From Ochromonadaceae sp. CCMP2298 (Eukaryota > Sar > Synurophyceae > Ochromonadales > Ochromonadaceae), in contig MU634146.1 in assembly GCA_026770595.1 (NCBI GenBank), positions 1 through 15,152 on the forward strand: a stretch of 15,152 nt of DNA. Reading direction: 5' to 3'. How positions within the stretch are numbered: the first letter of the stretch is position 1; the number at the start of each line of letters is the position of its first letter. Position numbers and translations under genes: made by a program. Below the pieces are notes generated by a model, which saw only the letters and a program-made list of their open reading frames with translations, was not told the origin of the DNA and searched no databases. Shown in pieces: positions 9,401 to 15,152 of this stretch.

Positions 9401-11949
9401 CAGGGAGTTCTTGAGTCTGTATGTGGACTGGATGGAGGTGCTGGTGCGCACGAGGGGGACTATTCGCAGCTTGGAGTTCGTCGTGATGGACCTGCAGGTG
9501 GACAATTACTCAGAGAGCGCGCTGTACCCCGTGCTGCTGCGCAGTCGGAAGAAGGAGGTGCGTCGCAGCGTGGCTCTGAAAGATGAGGGCGAGGGGGGTG
9601 AGGGCATGGCGTCCTTCCTGCTCCCCAACCCCCACAAGCCCGGTAAGGCGCACGGCGAGCCCTTCATAAAGATCGCTATTGTGCAGGACACCCCGGCGGA
9701 CGGCTCCCAGCCCGTGTTCAAGTACGTGGCCTGCCGTGTGCTGCCAGTGCTGATCGAGGTGGACTCGGCTACCATGCAGCTGCTCTTCACGGACCTGCTG
9801 GACGACCTCAAGATACTCACACCCAGTCAGACGCAGGCCCTGTCCAGCCCAGATGTGTGGCTGAGCGAGTTCAATCGCAGGCAGCTATACCCCCAGCAGC
9901 AACTGCGCCTGGTCAACGTGGGGCGGTCCAAGGTGCAGGCGCAGCAGTCCAAGATGTATTTCAAAAGCCTCATCATCCACCCAGTCAAGGTCACCTTCAC
10001 CTTCGCGCAGACCACCTTCCCCCGCCGGCAGCACAAAGAGACCCTGCAGAGCACCGCGCTGAACGTGTTCATGTCCCTCGTGGGGGTGGAGAAACTGCAA
10101 TTGAGGCTGAGGAGTTTCGAAGTGGAGGACGCAATGGAGTCGCTGCCTAGTCTGCTGGACCTCGTGGCCTCTAAGAGCATGCAAGATGTGCGCTCGCAGC
10201 TCACGCAGATCGCCGGATCACTCACCATGCTGGGCATGCCGATCGGCTTTGCGCGCAAGGTGAGAGTACATTAAACCCATTTCTCTCACTATAATATGCA
10301 TTTAACCCACCCATCTCTACACTATAATGTACATTTAACCCACCCAGGTGGGCTCTGGCGTGAAGGCGTTCTTCTACGAACCCTACCAAGGCGCCGTGCA
10401 CGGGGGGCAGGATTTCTTCCTAGGCATTGGGCGCGGCACCTCCAGCCTGCTCACGGGCGTGGTCTCTGGCGCGATGGACTCCGCAGCGGCTATCGTGGGC
10501 ACCGCCTCCAAGGGCATCTCGCACCTCTCGGGGGACGCGGACTACGTGCGTAGAAGGGCCCTTAAGCGGCAGCAGAACCGCGCCAACCACGGGGGCATAT
10601 TCGAGGGCATGCGGGACGGGGGCGAGTGCGTCATCAGCGGTATCAGCTCGGGCATGACCGGCCTGGTCTCAAAACCCATCGAGGAGGCCTCAAAACATGG
10701 GTTTCAGGGCTTCTTCCGCGGCCTCAGTCTGGGCATTATCGGCGCCGCGGTGAAGCCCGTGCTGGGCCTGTCCGACGGCATCACCTCTGTGGCACAGGGT
10801 ATCTCGAACCAGGTCGACCCACATATGAAGGCCTGTCACGTAAGGCCCCCTAGGGCCCTAGAGCCCTCAGCAATCGACCCCTCGTACCTGGTTATCACCC
10901 CGCTGAACATGCAGGCAGCCTTCGCGCAGGCGTTTGTTCTAAAGCGCGCGAAGCAGAACCACTACGAAGACTCCTTCCTGCGCTACATTCCCCTGCCCAC
11001 GGAGGGAGAGAACATCATCCTCAGCAGCGTGTACGTGTACTGGCGCAGGCGGGGCCAGCTCTGGGGCCGCGTGTGGGCCAACATATCGCACTGCGTGTAC
11101 CTGGGCGACTCAGTAGGCATCATGCTCTACTCAGGGGGCTCCGACGGCGGCGCCTCGCTTGTAGTGATCCCCTGCCTCAACGCGCAGACGGCCAAGAACG
11201 TATACAGTGCATTGGCACAGAACGTGGCACGCATGGGCAACCCCACTATCGTGATACCCGCAGACGTCGTATTCCAGGCGCACACCGGGAAGGGCAGCAC
11301 GGCCAGTGCTGAAGGGGAGCACACGCTGCTGCAGGACGGGCGCAAGACCGCGCACAGCACGCAGGACGCGCTGCGCCTCGCTTTGGACGAGTCGCTCCTG
11401 GGGGCTTTGGATGGGTACCGCTTCGGGTCCGCCAACGGGCGCGTGTTGCGCAATATCACGGGCAGTGAGGAAGACGTCTTGCTGCGCGCCAAGCACTACC
11501 TGGAGAAGGAGATCGTCTCATGGAAGTACGTGGACGAGCAGATATGGCAGCTGCTGTGGGAGTGGGGCTGCGTGCACTCGCACCTCTCTGCCTGCCGCTG
11601 CAGCGTGACTGTGCTCATTAACAGATCCGATAGCCCCATTCAGATTACACGCGTGCAGCTGGTTCTCGGCCGCAACGTGCTGATCATCGGCTCCAGCGAC
11701 ACAGGCTACGAGGTAGAGAGCCGCAGCCTGCTGCCCGAGGGTATGGTCATCGTGTTCATATGTGCATTCCCAGAGTCCCCTCTGGACATCGGACACCTCA
11801 AAGCCAACATAAACACGGCTGCGTTCAGCGCAATGGTAGCCAGCACGCAGAGGGAGAGCTTCTGCGAGGCCAAGGGCGGCTTCACGATAGGCTTCTTGGA
11901 GAAGACTGTGAGCGAGTGGTGGAGCAAGTACGTCATCATCATATCCTAG
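499..11949 (+). CDS. VPS13: VPS13-type bridge-like lipid transfer protein
   Basis: Exons are 499-806, 902-2744, 2886-10259 and 10348-11949; joined they give 3708 codons plus TAG, in the family's usual range (about 3100-4400). VPS13 proteins are rod-shaped hydrophobic channels that carry bulk glycerophospholipid between organelles at contact sites. The start ATG follows an in-frame TGA at 490-492. Residues 1 to about 200 are the chorein N-terminus, with VDLNEENLSLAVWSGQIAL, IPWATLRTNPV and VKISSMHVRYED motifs. A VAB-like adaptor-binding region spans about 1910-2750, with the repeat asparagine at N1927, N2034, N2606 and N2729; the equivalent residue is Asp at 2142. APT1-like and VPS13_C-like segments lie around 2880-3175 (YFKSLIIHPVKVTFTF from 3075). 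Two ATG2_C-like helical repeats (VGSGVKAFFYEPYQGAV from 3176; second about 3268-3336), a PH-like domain (about 3345-3465) and a further 240 residues follow. Low-complexity linkers sit near 773-900, 1187-1221, 1472-1519, 1740-1770, 2173-2320 and 2466-2494. Family assignment is firm; the exact paralogue (A/C or D type) is not. Confidence 0.95.
807..901 (+). other. VPS13 intron 1 (GT-AG, 95 nt, direct-repeat bounded)
   Basis: Removing 807-901 joins the chorein start to its continuation in frame (GKVEALRR then YMADKLRKL; phase 2, a split AGG codon). The boundaries carry a perfect 9-bp direct repeat, CAGGTACAT at 804-812 and 899-907, so the same mRNA results from any cut within the repeat. Inside are two copies of a unit of about 32 bp with boxes TCTGTAC(T/A)ATGAATG at 826-840 and 858-872, separated by C-rich tracts, plus a decayed third copy. 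This pattern is typical of an introner-type insertion. Confidence 0.85.
2745..2885 (+). other. VPS13 intron 2 (GT-AG, 141 nt)
   Basis: The donor AAG|GTAAGT is a near-perfect U1 match, and the acceptor follows a strongly pyrimidine-rich tract ending CCCCTCTAG. The intron is phase 0 and joins KKLYLIK to PFDIILQMQNIDQ, a usual VPS13 context. Unlike introns 1 and 3 it has no direct repeat at its ends and no shared repeat unit, so it looks like a conventional older intron. Confidence 0.9.
5227..5286 (+). repeat. Gly-rich coding tract in VPS13
   Basis: G-rich repetitive DNA encodes GAGAGGLGGSGGSGGAVGG (residues about 1498-1517) between two conserved beta-rich blocks. The reading frame stays open and both flanks are conserved VPS13 sequence, so this is a flexible linker expanded by repeat slippage rather than an intron. 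No splice pair is needed to keep the frame. Confidence 0.7.
5958..6006 (+). repeat. In-frame 12-bp minisatellite in VPS13
   Basis: The unit GGGACAGGAGCA occurs exactly at 5958-5969 and 5970-5981 and continues as shortened copies (GGGACA, GAGGCAGGGGCA). Because the unit is a multiple of three it encodes a Gly-Thr-Gly-Ala repeat (residues about 1742-1770) without disturbing the frame. It probably lies in a surface loop and could vary in length between strains. Confidence 0.7.
7263..7289 (+). repeat. (ACC)n microsatellite coding a Thr run in VPS13
   Basis: Eight ACC codons plus ACA encode about nine consecutive threonines (residues about 2177-2185). The run opens a disordered Ser/Gly/Pro-rich linker (about 2173-2320) inserted between VAB-like repeats. 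Trinucleotide slippage is the likely origin. Confidence 0.75.
10260..10347 (+). other. VPS13 intron 3 (GT-AG, 88 nt, repeat-bearing)
   Basis: Donor AAG|GTGAGA and acceptor CACCCAG give a phase 0 intron that joins IGFARK to VGSGVKAFFYEPYQG, exactly the continuous VPS13 C-terminal motif. AGGTG is repeated at both ends (10258-10262 and 10346-10350). The interior has tandem units of about 32-33 bp: TCTCT starts at 10282 and 10314, and CATTTAACCCACCC occurs at 10299-10312 and 10332-10345. The units resemble those of intron 1. Confidence 0.9.
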
Positions 11950-12082
11950 TACTCATACCAGGAGGATCACAGGTGCAGTGACTCGCACATTGGCAAGGGG
12001 AATACAGCGAGCAATCGGTATATGATTGCTCGACAGCGCAATGAAGAAACAGACGGAACAGTGGGAATAGCGGAAATAACAG

Positions 12083-12106
12083 GATAGCGGGATAGCGGGA
12101 TAGCGG
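12083..12106. repeat. 8-bp tandem repeat GATAGCGG x3
   Basis: Three exact tandem copies of GATAGCGG lie in the VPS13 to transporter intergenic region. A looser copy (GAATAGCGGAAATAACAG) just upstream suggests the array was once longer. Likely a simple slippage repeat; no function is evident. Confidence 0.75.
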
Positions 12107-12343
12107 AACGGTGAAGGTTTGGAAGAGTGGGATGAATGGAGTACTGTACTTACTTAATGACCGCCTTTGTTACATATTGAATCAAAATTGAATGTTTGAC
12201 GGTTGATGGGTTTAGAGCTGGCATGGAGAAAACACCACCTCGTTTTGAAGGTCAATGCAACGGGCGCGAAAGACATGGCCAACCTAGGCACAAGGTATAG
12301 GACAACGCAAACCCTCTTTTAGCGAAAAAAAGTCAGGAGGCTG

Positions 12344-12355
12344 CAGTACGTACTG
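12344..12355. promoter_or_regulatory. 12-bp perfect palindrome CAGTACGTACTG
   Basis: CAGTACGTACTG is self-complementary over all 12 bases and sits about 220 bp upstream of the transporter start. Its half-site CAGTAC also forms the core of the 12-bp repeats upstream of VPS13 (292, 324), and GTACTG recurs at about 12141. A dimeric factor site is possible, but this is inference from symmetry only. Confidence 0.3.
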
Positions 12356-12436
12356 TACCGTTGGGAAAGCATCTTCAATCTGTTGAACCGTTGAATGAAT
12401 CATTCCTGGTTAGCATTCATATCGTACGTCTGCCAG

Positions 12437-12562
12437 TTCCTCTCCTTCGCCCAGCCTCACCAAGAGAGGGAGACACAGGACTGAGGCAGAGGATCTGCAT
12501 TCCTCTCCTTCACCCAGCCTCACCTAGAAGAGGGAGACACAGGACTGAGGCAGAGGATCTGC
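12437..12562. repeat. 63-bp tandem duplication before the transporter start
   Basis: Two copies of about 63 bp run head to tail (12437-12499 and 12500-12562). Both begin TTCCTCTCCTTC and end CAGAGGATCTGC, differing by a few substitutions and a one-base indel. The second copy ends 11 bases before the transporter ATG, so the duplication probably lies in the 5'UTR. High identity implies a recent event. Confidence 0.85.
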
Positions 12563-12573
12563 TAGATTCTGCA

Positions 12574-13800
12574 ATGGACAAGCCCGCAGCAAGCTTTGTT
12601 GCCGTGATGTCAAGCTGCGTCTTCTACATCTTCATGTCCACGATTACAGTCATCGCGAATAAGTACATATCCGCGGGCATGAGTGCAGAGGTCAAAGCGG
12701 ACATCCCGCAGCTTGCAGTAATCTTCTATCAGTGTTTGATAGCGCTCGTGATGGTGGAGGGTGCTCGCGTGGCAGGCTTTACCGACTACCCTCCCTTCAG
12801 AGTGGAGAAGGCGAAGACATGGATCTTCGTGAACATACTCTTTATAGGCAAGGAAAACCCCCTACCCCCCCCTCCTACCCCTGCAACCCTAACCCCCCCA
12901 ACCCCCCCCCCCCCCCCCCTAGGCATGCTATCTAGCAACTTCATGAGCTTCGTCTACTGCAGCGTGCCGCTCGTGGCGATCTTCAAGAACCTCACAAACC
13001 TAGCCACGGTACTGGGAGACTGGTACTTCTTTGGAGAAAGGTGGGGACTGCCTCTGTCCACCTTCTGACGCACCTCTAACCTCTGCCTCCTGACCTCCCC
13101 CTACCTTCGGTCTCCAACCTCCAACCTCCACTCTGTGATGCTGCCCACCACTCACCCCCCCAGCGTGACGCCCCTCACCCTCGCCTCCATCGCAGTCATC
13201 ATCCTCAGCGCCCTGCTCTCCGGCATCAACGACCTCGAGTTCAGCATGCAGGGCTACCTGTGGATGCTGGCCAACTGCCTCTTCACAGCTGCCTACGCTC
13301 TGTACATGCGATACCTCAGCGTGCACATAAAGCTGCCCAAGATGGGCATGGTCTACTACAACAACCTGCTATCCGTGCTGATCCTGTTTCCCATCTGCCT
13401 GTTCACGGGAGACTTCGCGGGCATCATGAAGCCAGAGGTGCTCACGCCACAGTTCATGATCGCCACCGCCATCGCCGGTGTGTGCGGCTGCTGCCTCAAC
13501 TTCGCCTCCCTCTGGTGCATCTCCCTCACCTCCGCCACGACCTATGCTATCGCCGGCTCTATGAACAAGATACCTGTGGCGGTGCTGGGCTTCCTTTTGT
13601 TCGAGGTGCACATGACGTGGAACGGGGTGTGTTACCTGTGCCTGGCCACTGCGGGGGGCTTCCTCTTCGCCTATGCCAAGCTGGTGCAGAGCCAAGACAA
13701 GGCACGCATGGTCACCAAGTCTCTTGATTCTCCCCCAGAAACAAAAGCCACAAACCATAAACCACAGACCACGGCAGACAGACCACTGTCCATACTGTAG
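12574..13800 (+). CDS. VRG4: GDP-mannose-type nucleotide-sugar transporter
   Basis: Exons 12574-12847, 12923-13040 and 13164-13800 join to 342 codons plus TAG, the usual size of Golgi nucleotide-sugar carriers with ten membrane helices. The protein is strongly hydrophobic throughout. Two family motifs are clear: VPLVAIFKNLTNLATVLGDW (FKNLTN at residues 112-117), the hallmark of the Vrg4/GONST1 group, and GSMNK at 262-266, which matches the nucleotide-binding GALNK of fungal GDP-mannose transporters. NDLEF followed by GYLWMLANC is also typical. The family exchanges cytosolic GDP-mannose for luminal GMP in the Golgi for glycan synthesis; related members carry GDP-fucose or other sugars, so the exact substrate is inferred. 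The start is the first in-frame ATG. The last 15 or so residues (from NHKPQTT) are hydrophilic and encoded by a 7-bp repeat. Confidence 0.9.
12848..12922 (+). other. Transporter intron 1 (GC-AG, 75 nt, frame-preserving)
   Basis: No GT donor fits here. ATAG|GCAAGG is a classic GC-type donor, and the acceptor is CCCTAG after an 18-base C run (12902-12919). Splicing joins NILFI-G-MLSSNFMSF in frame (phase 1), matching the continuous helix expected in the family. The 75 nt are a multiple of three with no stop, so retention would insert a 25-residue Pro-rich loop. The ends share TAGGCA (12845-12850 and 12920-12925; seven of eight when extended), again like an insertion duplication. Confidence 0.75.
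13041..13163 (+). other. Transporter intron 2 (GT-AG, 123 nt)
   Basis: Donor AAAG|GTGGGG and acceptor CCCCCCCAG join FFGE to SVTPLTLASIAV with a split AGC codon (phase 2), restoring the family's usual GxSVT junction. Read-through meets a TGA at 13066-13068. The interior is pyrimidine-rich with short CTCCAAC repeats. No clear terminal direct repeat. Confidence 0.85.
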
Positions 13801-13859
13801 ACCATAGACCATAGACCATAGAACAAAGACCATAGAGCATAGAGCATAGAGCACAGAAC
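13753..13859. repeat. 7-bp tandem array spanning the transporter stop codon
   Basis: From 13800 to 13855 there are eight 7-bp units of consensus GA(C/G)CATA in exact register. Six more divergent units in a second register run from 13753 to 13794 inside the coding region. The array therefore supplies the last 15 or so codons, sits across TAG (13798-13800) and continues into the 3'UTR. Changes in copy number could alter the C-terminus. Confidence 0.8.
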
Positions 13860-13965
13860 ACCTACTCTCGGCGTATGATGCAGAGCACTATCGCACATGC
13901 TACCTCCACGCTGTAAAAACGACTTTACTTATCTAATTACATAACCTACATCCGACTTTACTGAC

Positions 13966-13971
13966 TTTATT
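13966..13971 (-). promoter_or_regulatory. AATAAA overlapping a stop codon
   Basis: On the minus strand the sequence reads AAATAAAG, so the hexamer AATAAA overlaps the TAA stop of the minus-strand gene. If used as a polyadenylation signal, the 3'UTR would be only some tens of bases and would end before the convergent transporter gene. Whether this organism uses AATAAA is unknown. Confidence 0.35.
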
Positions 13972-14575
13972 TGGACAGAAGGACGACGTCGATGAGCCAA
14001 CACGAATCCACCAGACTGAGGTAGAAGTCAAAATCCAGCGTCTTCAGCGCACCCATCCCGCTGTCTCCGTAGCCGCTCACGCGCACCTTCTGCTTTACCG
14101 AGAGACTATCCTGCAACTCCTCCGGCTCTCCCATTAGGTTCGCCATTGTGTGATCTATCAACAACCCGTACTCCGTGCTGCGCAGGAAGCGTCCATATAC
14201 CGCGGGATCCAGGTTACTTGTTGCTAGTGGCCCCTTGGGTGATTTGAACTCCAGCAGCACGCAGGGCCCGTGGTCTAGTTGGGGGTCGTCACAGATCTGC
14301 AGAGCATCCAACACCTTCTGTACCACTTCTTGCGGGACGTACTGATCAGAGGGCACCTGCTTCTTGCGCTTTAGAATGTCCCGCGTTCCTTTCCAAGGTG
14401 TGGTGCCTTGAATGAAGTTCTTCAAGTTGGTCTCATCCTCTGTAACAGGACGAGCTCCACCGCTGTCACTGTACAAGGCCGTGCGTCGTCCGGTTGAGCT
14501 GCGCCACCCAGGCACTAGCAGCGCATTGGAGCAGCACACCAATGCAACCGCGACCCAAAGAAGAAGAGCCCCCAT
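13967..14575 (-). CDS. Signal-peptide-bearing hypothetical protein, possibly plastid-targeted
   Basis: A 202-residue uninterrupted frame runs from ATG at 14575 to TAA at 13967-13969. This is the only ATG after the upstream in-frame TGA (14645-14647). Residues 1-18 form a textbook signal peptide (hydrophobic LLLWVAVALVCC, likely cut after SNA). Residues 19-36 are rich in Ser, Thr and Arg without acids and end in ALYS, as in transit peptides of algae with secondary plastids, though +1 is Leu rather than Phe. The mature part has VVQKVLDALQICDDPQLDHG and YGRFLRSTEYGLL, reminiscent of conserved algal/plant proteins of unknown function with a possible NTF2-like/DUF4864-like fold. That recollection is uncertain. 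No catalytic motif or second membrane segment is seen. It could instead be secreted or vacuolar. It is convergent with the transporter (166 bp between stops). Confidence 0.65.
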   Translation of the reverse strand: MGALLLWVAVALVCCSNALLVPGWRSSTGRRTALYSDSGGARPVTEDETNLKNFIQGTTPWKGTRDILKRKKQVPSDQYVPQEVVQKVLDALQICDDPQLDHGPCVLLEFKSPKGPLATSNLDPAVYGRFLRSTEYGLLIDHTMANLMGEPEELQDSLSVKQKVRVSGYGDSGMGALKTLDFDFYLSLVDSCWLIDVVLLSK

Positions 14576-14640
14576 CAGAAAGAGATCTCGAGGGATGATT
14601 GTGGCACGCAGCGATGCATGCAACTGAATTGCAGTGGAAT

Positions 14641-14648
14641 CCAATCAG
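14641..14648 (-). promoter_or_regulatory. CCAAT box (CCAATCAG)
   Basis: CCAATCAG on the plus strand (CTGATTGG reading with the gene) matches the core NF-Y/HAP consensus, which works in either orientation. It lies about 65 bp before the minus-strand ATG. The position is plausible for a proximal promoter element. Binding is not demonstrated. Confidence 0.4.
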
Positions 14649-14681
14649 CTTGTTGCATTTGGGGGATTCTGGGGTAAAAAC

Positions 14682-14696
14682 CATTTATATTATATT
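14682..14696 (-). promoter_or_regulatory. TATA-like AT tract
   Basis: On the minus strand this reads AATATAATATAAAT, a TATA-like tract about 110 bp upstream of the minus-strand start codon. The rest of the region is also AT-rich, so specificity is low. Confidence 0.3.
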
Positions 14697-14699
14697 CGG

Positions 14700-14904
14700 G
14701 AATATTACTTAATGTTTATTCTCTAGGTATGTATAAGAATGTAGGAGGTCATTCAGTCACTGTCTAACCCCTGTCCAAAATGATTCCCCTGGTGCGTAGG
14801 CATGCCATGCTCACCTGGTCCGTTGTTGGGTCGTGAAGTGATATCGTGCGAAGTGGGAAGTGATTTGGGAGAAGTTCAACCCATTAAATCTGGCCATTAA
14901 ATAT
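14700..14904. other. Intergenic stretch, no gene seen
   Basis: I find no open frame of note and no RNA gene structure. The only small-scale pattern is a loose repeat around GTGAAGTGAT and GGGAAGTGAT near 14836-14863 and two CCATTAAAT motifs at about 14880-14902 that lead into the AT minisatellite. Confidence 0.5.
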
Positions 14905-15004
14905 AAAATATTATATAAAATATTATATAAAATATTATATAATATATAATATAAAATATAATATAAAATATTATATAAAATATAATATAAAATATAATAT
15001 AAAA
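14905..15004. repeat. 12-bp AT minisatellite, 8 exact-length units
   Basis: Eight units of exactly 12 bp (14905-15000) fit AAAATATWATAT, followed by a partial ninth. The first three are AAAATATTATAT; later units are mostly AAAATATAATAT. Only the fourth unit is degenerate. Pure A/T and regular period suggest a slippage minisatellite or a DNA-unwinding/nucleosome-excluding tract upstream of the minus-strand gene. Confidence 0.9.
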
Positions 15005-15065
15005 TCTTGTGGTGGCAAATCCTGTCTGTTTGCTGGCGGCCTTTCGCGCAAGCGTCCTCGCGCGA

Positions 15066-15087
15066 GACCTCTCCTCGTTGAGAGGTC
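15066..15087. repeat. 8-bp stem hairpin GACCTCTC/GAGAGGTC
   Basis: GACCTCTC (15066-15073) and GAGAGGTC (15080-15087) are perfect inverted copies around a 6-base loop. The right arm merges into the first GGTCGGTCAC repeat. It could be a terminator-like or foldback structure, or part of a mobile element continuing off the window. Confidence 0.55.
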
Positions 15088-15144
15088 GGTCACAATTGAA
15101 GTACGCGTCTTTGAAGGTCGGTCACAATTGAAGGTCGGTCACAC
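15078..15144. repeat. Three copies of AGGTCGGTCAC-centred repeat
   Basis: AGGTCGGTCAC begins at 15083, 15115 and 15132. The last two belong to a 17-bp tandem unit TTGAAGGTCGGTCACAA (15111-15127 and 15128-15144, one difference); the first has an extra G (TTGAGAGGTCGG). The group lies at the window edge and probably continues beyond it. Function unknown; terminal subrepeats of a transposon are one option. Confidence 0.75.
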
Positions 15145-15152
15145 TTACACAG

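Larger units (their letters stand above)
11950..12436. other. VPS13 3' flank and transporter 5' region
   Basis: No protein-coding signal was found in this 487-bp stretch. Composition falls to roughly balanced, unlike the GC-rich exons. It holds a short GATAGCGG tandem repeat, GTAC-rich motifs and a 12-bp palindrome, annotated separately. No canonical AATAAA signal for VPS13 is evident just after its stop. The boundary between the VPS13 3'UTR and the next promoter cannot be placed. Confidence 0.5.

Noticed and set aside
12361-12573. Upstream in-frame extension of the transporter
   Set aside because: There is no ATG in this extension; it would need a TTG start and would encode the tandem duplication as a non-conserved N-terminus. 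Translation from 12574 gives a normal family start.
14576-14644. 23-residue N-terminal extension of the minus-strand gene
   Set aside because: The extension begins at TTG, not ATG, and would bury the clear signal peptide that starts at 14575.
14905-15144. Repeats at the right end considered as a CRISPR array
   Set aside because: The AT units are tandem without spacers, and the GGTCGGTCAC copies have unequal short spacing (32 and 17 bp). The context is eukaryotic.
1-15152. tRNA, rRNA or transposase genes
   Set aside because: I saw no cloverleaf-like segment with conserved tRNA boxes, no rRNA-like sequence and no frame with transposase or reverse transcriptase motifs. A covariance-model scan would be needed to exclude small RNAs fully.

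Overview
This is a eukaryotic nuclear window. Its coding sequence is GC-rich and carries short spliceosomal introns, its intergenic DNA is AT-richer, and one gene has a signal-peptide-like start. There are no operons, Shine-Dalgarno sites or bacterial-type genes. The third gene has what could be a bipartite (signal plus transit) leader, so a protist with a complex secondary plastid (stramenopile or haptophyte type) is a reasonable guess. That assignment is inference, and I cannot name the species.

Layout. Positions 2-89 form an imperfect palindrome (foldback or MITE-like). Positions 90-498 are the presumed promoter/5'UTR of the first gene. Positions 499-11949 (+) hold a complete VPS13-type bridge-like lipid-transfer protein gene: four exons, a spliced ORF of 3708 codons plus stop, with chorein N-terminus, VAB-like region, APT1-like/C-terminal region, ATG2_C-like helices, PH-like domain and a further C-terminal extension. 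Positions 11950-12573 are intergenic with short tandem repeats, a 12-bp palindrome and a 63-bp tandem duplication next to the following start codon. Positions 12574-13800 (+) hold a three-exon nucleotide-sugar transporter of the GDP-mannose (Vrg4/GONST1) type, 342 residues. A 7-bp tandem array overlaps its stop codon. Positions 13967-14575 (-) hold a convergent 202-residue protein with a signal peptide and unknown function. Positions 14576-15152 are its upstream region, with a CCAAT box, an AT-rich TATA-like tract, an exact 12-bp AT minisatellite, and GGTCGGTCAC repeats beside a hairpin at the right edge.

Biology. VPS13 moves glycerophospholipids in bulk at membrane contact sites, and the Vrg4-type carrier imports GDP-mannose into the Golgi lumen for glycosylation. 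Both serve the endomembrane system, but nothing indicates functional linkage beyond adjacency.

The most interesting signal is in the introns. VPS13 intron 1 is bounded by a perfect 9-bp direct repeat that contains both splice sites. VPS13 introns 1 and 3 share a related repeat of about 32 bp. Transporter intron 1 is a GC-AG intron bounded by a near 8-bp direct repeat. Together these look like introner-type (transposon-derived) introns with target-site duplications. The second point of interest is the roughly 240-residue extension of VPS13 after the PH-like domain.
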